A model generated the notes under the pieces. The model was not told the origin of the DNA. It was given only the letters and a program-made list of their open reading frames with translations, and searched no databases. Position numbers and translations under genes: made by a program. Positions 7,686 to 9,114 of a DNA stretch of 9,114 nt are shown in pieces. The stretch comes from an uncultured Pseudomonadota bacterium (lineage in GTDB: Bacteria; Pseudomonadota; Gammaproteobacteria; Methylococcales; Methylomonadaceae), in the NCBI GenBank assembly GCA_903902945.1, contig CAIUWU010000261.1, positions 1-9,114 of the forward strand, read 5' to 3'. Position 1 is the first letter of the stretch. Each line of letters begins with the position of its first letter.

Positions 7686-7828
7686 TCTAGTAATGCGTTA
7701 TTTTGTTGTTGTTATTGTAAGCCTTGATCACAGGCCGCTTTCCTCCCCCTAAAGATGAAACGTACCGTAAGAGTCATTGACCCCTTCAAGGTGGCGCGAA
7801 GTTTATTGAAAAACCCCAACACTGTCTA

Positions 7829-7847
7829 TTAAAAATTAGCTTTTTAA
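7829..7847. repeat. AT-only inverted repeat upstream of the candidate RNA
   Basis: TTAAAAA and TTTTTAA flank a 5-nt spacer in an AT-rich stretch (about 7830-7919) between the bepA stop and the candidate RNA. A stem made only of A-T pairs is unlikely to work as a terminator. The stretch could act as an UP-like element or be neutral AT-rich spacer. Confidence 0.4.
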
Positions 7848-7897
7848 AAAAATGGTTTTTGATCGAAATTATCTTGGTTAAAAAACAAAGTATTAAC

Positions 7898-7909
7898 TGT
7901 ATTAATACA
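7898..7909. repeat. 12-bp perfect palindrome just after bepA
   Basis: TGTATTAATACA is a perfect palindrome ending 10 bp before the bepA stop codon in plus coordinates, that is, just downstream of bepA on its own strand. It is partly preceded by a second TATTAA copy at 7891-7896. It has the form of a small dimeric-regulator site, but AT-rich palindromes of this size also arise by chance. Confidence 0.35.
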
Positions 7910-7919
7910 TTCTAATGTT

Positions 7920-9114
7920 CTAGCGATTCTGGTTTTTTTGTTCTTCTTCCTCGGACAAAAAGAAATTTAAGCGGTCATTGAGGATTGCTTGTAACTGATA
8001 ACTGAGATCAGGTACCTGCTTGCCTAAGCGCAGTTGGGTAATGGCCTCGGCTGTCTGGCCGGTGACGTAGTAATACTCGGCTGTATAACGATGTGATTCG
8101 CCCGGTTGTTTGAGTTCGGCAAAGATTTGCGCCAGAAGTTCATAGTAGAACGGCTGATTTTTCTGATTGTCGGAGAGACTTTGCAGCATTTGTCTGGCCT
8201 GTTCAGCCTGACCACTTTTCAGCAGACTGCGAGTGTATTCGATTTTGATCGCATCATTATTGGGGAAGTTTTTAACGGCTCTGGCAAACAGCGCGTTGGC
8301 CTTGTCAAATTCCTTGGCTTCGCTGGCGGTGCGGGCCAGTGCTGCCAGATACTGCGGTTGTTGCGGGTATTGATCGACCAACTGCTGAAAGATATTGGCG
8401 GCAGCGGCATATTGCAGCGTTTCCAGCTGAATCAGTCCCAAACCATAACGGGCAACTGCTCGTTGTAATGCCGTACCTTGTTGTTCCAGTGCCGTGAAAT
8501 GTTGAGCCACGATGCGTTTATCGGTCTCGCTGATCACGGCAATTTTGGTTTTGGTCAGTAAATAACCGACGCTGTCGGGATATTGTCGATAAGGGTAGTT
8601 TTCGGCTCTGCCTCGGGTATCGGCGACACGGTTTTCAGACATCGGGTGAGTTCTTAAAAATTCGGGTACGCCTTTGCCGTAGAAGCGGGTGGATTGCTGC
8701 AACCGTTCAAAAAAAGTCGGCATGCTGCGCGGATCAAAATTCGCCAGCGATAAGGTCTGCATGCCGACCCGGTCGGCTTCTTTTTCATGTTCACGGGTAA
8801 AGTCGATCTGAAACTGAATATTGCCGGCCTGAATCGCCATTAATGCGGCCTGGCCCATATTTGGCGATTGAGTGCCGATCAATACCGCAGCCAGGGTCGC
8901 GGCTACGGTGGGAATCGATAATTTGCTGGCTTTTTCTATCGCTCGGTATAAATGGCGCTGGGTAACGTGAGCAATCTCGTGTGCCATAACCGAAGCCAGC
9001 TCGCTTTCTGCTTCGGTCAGCAGGATCAGGCCGGAATTGACGCCGATATAACCGCCGGGGCCGGCAAACGCATTGATGTTAGGGTCCATCACCACAAAAA
9101 AATGGAAAGGTGAC
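7920..9114 (-). CDS. bepA: BepA/YfgC-like periplasmic M48 metalloprotease with C-terminal TPR repeats, N-terminus cut by window edge
   Basis: BepA is a periplasmic zinc metalloprotease and chaperone that helps assemble outer-membrane proteins such as LptD at the BAM complex and degrades stalled ones. The visible frame gives about 398 residues up to the TAG at 7920-7922. The frame stays open to the window edge, where SPFHFF precedes VVMDPNINAFAGPGGYIGV. This matches the PFHFF...INAFA region inside E. coli BepA, so the GTG at 9095 is internal and roughly 100 N-terminal residues, including any signal peptide, are outside. The zinc site HEIAH (8981-8967, in ASVMAHEIAHVTQRHL) and the third-ligand region EHEKEADRVG are present. 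THPMSENRVADTRGRA matches the THP...SRLADARNRA block of BepA. The last 200 or so residues are helical TPR-like repeats (AAANIFQQLVDQYPQQPQYLAALA, in part). Other M48/TPR proteases (LoiP, YcaL) lack such a TPR tail, so BepA fits best. Confidence 0.9.
   Translation of the reverse strand, partial: SPFHFFVVMDPNINAFAGPGGYIGVNSGLILLTEAESELASVMAHEIAHVTQRHLYRAIEKASKLSIPTVAATLAAVLIGTQSPNMGQAALMAIQAGNIQFQIDFTREHEKEADRVGMQTLSLANFDPRSMPTFFERLQQSTRFYGKGVPEFLRTHPMSENRVADTRGRAENYPYRQYPDSVGYLLTKTKIAVISETDKRIVAQHFTALEQQGTALQRAVARYGLGLIQLETLQYAAAANIFQQLVDQYPQQPQYLAALARTASEAKEFDKANALFARAVKNFPNNDAIKIEYTRSLLKSGQAEQARQMLQSLSDNQKNQPFYYELLAQIFAELKQPGESHRYTAEYYYVTGQTAEAITQLRLGKQVPDLSYQLQAILNDRLNFFLSEEEEQKNQNR

Larger units (their letters stand above)
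7616..7795 (-). ncRNA. Candidate small RNA or bepA 3'-UTR-derived RNA (unrecognised)
   Basis: I do not recognise a known RNA family here. The segment runs from a possible weak promoter on the minus strand (TAGACA, 15 bp, AATAAA at 7807-7802, below an AT-rich stretch) to the strong terminator at 7637-7616. Its internal features are a small stem GCCT/AGGC near 7736-7720, an AAN tract at 7716-7702, a 5-bp CTGCC/GGCAG tetraloop hairpin at 7685-7672, and CGTCC/GGACG pairing (7670-7666 with 7643-7639). It is less AT-rich than the flank at 7830-7919, which suggests a functional unit instead of decayed spacer. The alternative is that it is simply the long 3' UTR of bepA. The 5' end is only a guess. 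Confidence 0.35.

Noticed and set aside
7616..7795. A known riboswitch such as cyclic-di-GMP (GEMM), guanidine or similar
   Set aside because: The conserved cores of these families as I know them are not present, and a terminator, not a downstream coding region, follows the element.
7755..7832. A 25-codon plus-strand frame (begins MKRTVRVIDPFK) opposite the candidate RNA
   Set aside because: The peptide looks protein-like, but the bases before its ATG are pyrimidine-rich (opposite of a ribosome binding site), no plus-strand promoter is visible, and it is very short.
9093..9095. GTG at 9095 as the true start of the M48 protease
   Set aside because: The same frame stays open to the window edge and encodes SPFHFF, matching the interior of BepA. 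The gene is truncated by the window, not short.

Overview
The window is a chromosomal housekeeping segment of a gammaproteobacterium. All six protein genes lie on the minus strand, so transcription runs from high to low coordinates. The protein families and the order rpoZ-spoT-ridA-recG resemble the rpoZ/spoT/recG neighbourhood known from Pseudomonas and, without ridA, from E. coli. Base composition is about even, apart from an AT-rich patch near 7830-7919. A methanotroph-like order such as Methylococcales is a possible host, but this is a guess from the overall flavour of the proteins, not a demonstrated placement. I see no transposase, integrase, phage gene, CRISPR array, tRNA or rRNA.

Layout from high to low coordinates. 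(1) 9114-7920: a BepA/YfgC-type periplasmic M48 metalloprotease with TPR repeats. Its N-terminus is cut by the window edge, and the reading frame continues off the window upstream of the GTG at 9095. (2) 7919-7464: the only long non-coding stretch. It holds an AT-rich segment, a structured block of roughly 180 nt ending in a clear intrinsic terminator (a candidate small RNA or processed bepA 3' UTR), and then the consensus-like sigma70 promoter and structured leader of rpoZ. (3) 7463-2545: a tight run rpoZ (omega subunit), spoT (ppGpp hydrolase/synthetase), ridA (enamine/imine deaminase) and recG (branched-DNA helicase), with gaps of 10, 1 and 12 bp, most likely one operon. (4) 2544-2459: an 86-bp gap with a guanine-rich, cytosine-free stretch on the coding strand and no terminator-like hairpin. 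(5) 2458-1: sucA, the E1 component of 2-oxoglutarate dehydrogenase, running off the low-coordinate edge about 120 residues before its expected end.

Functionally the run combines transcription and the stringent response (omega, SpoT), metabolite damage control (RidA) and fork repair (RecG). A TCA-cycle enzyme gene follows in the same direction. The genes are conventional. The least explained sequence is the bepA-rpoZ intergenic region, where the minus strand carries a terminator, small hairpins, an (AAN)5 tract of the kind Hfq can bind, and a strong purine-rich Shine-Dalgarno-like block in front of a 14-codon reading frame. I found no convincing new multi-gene system.
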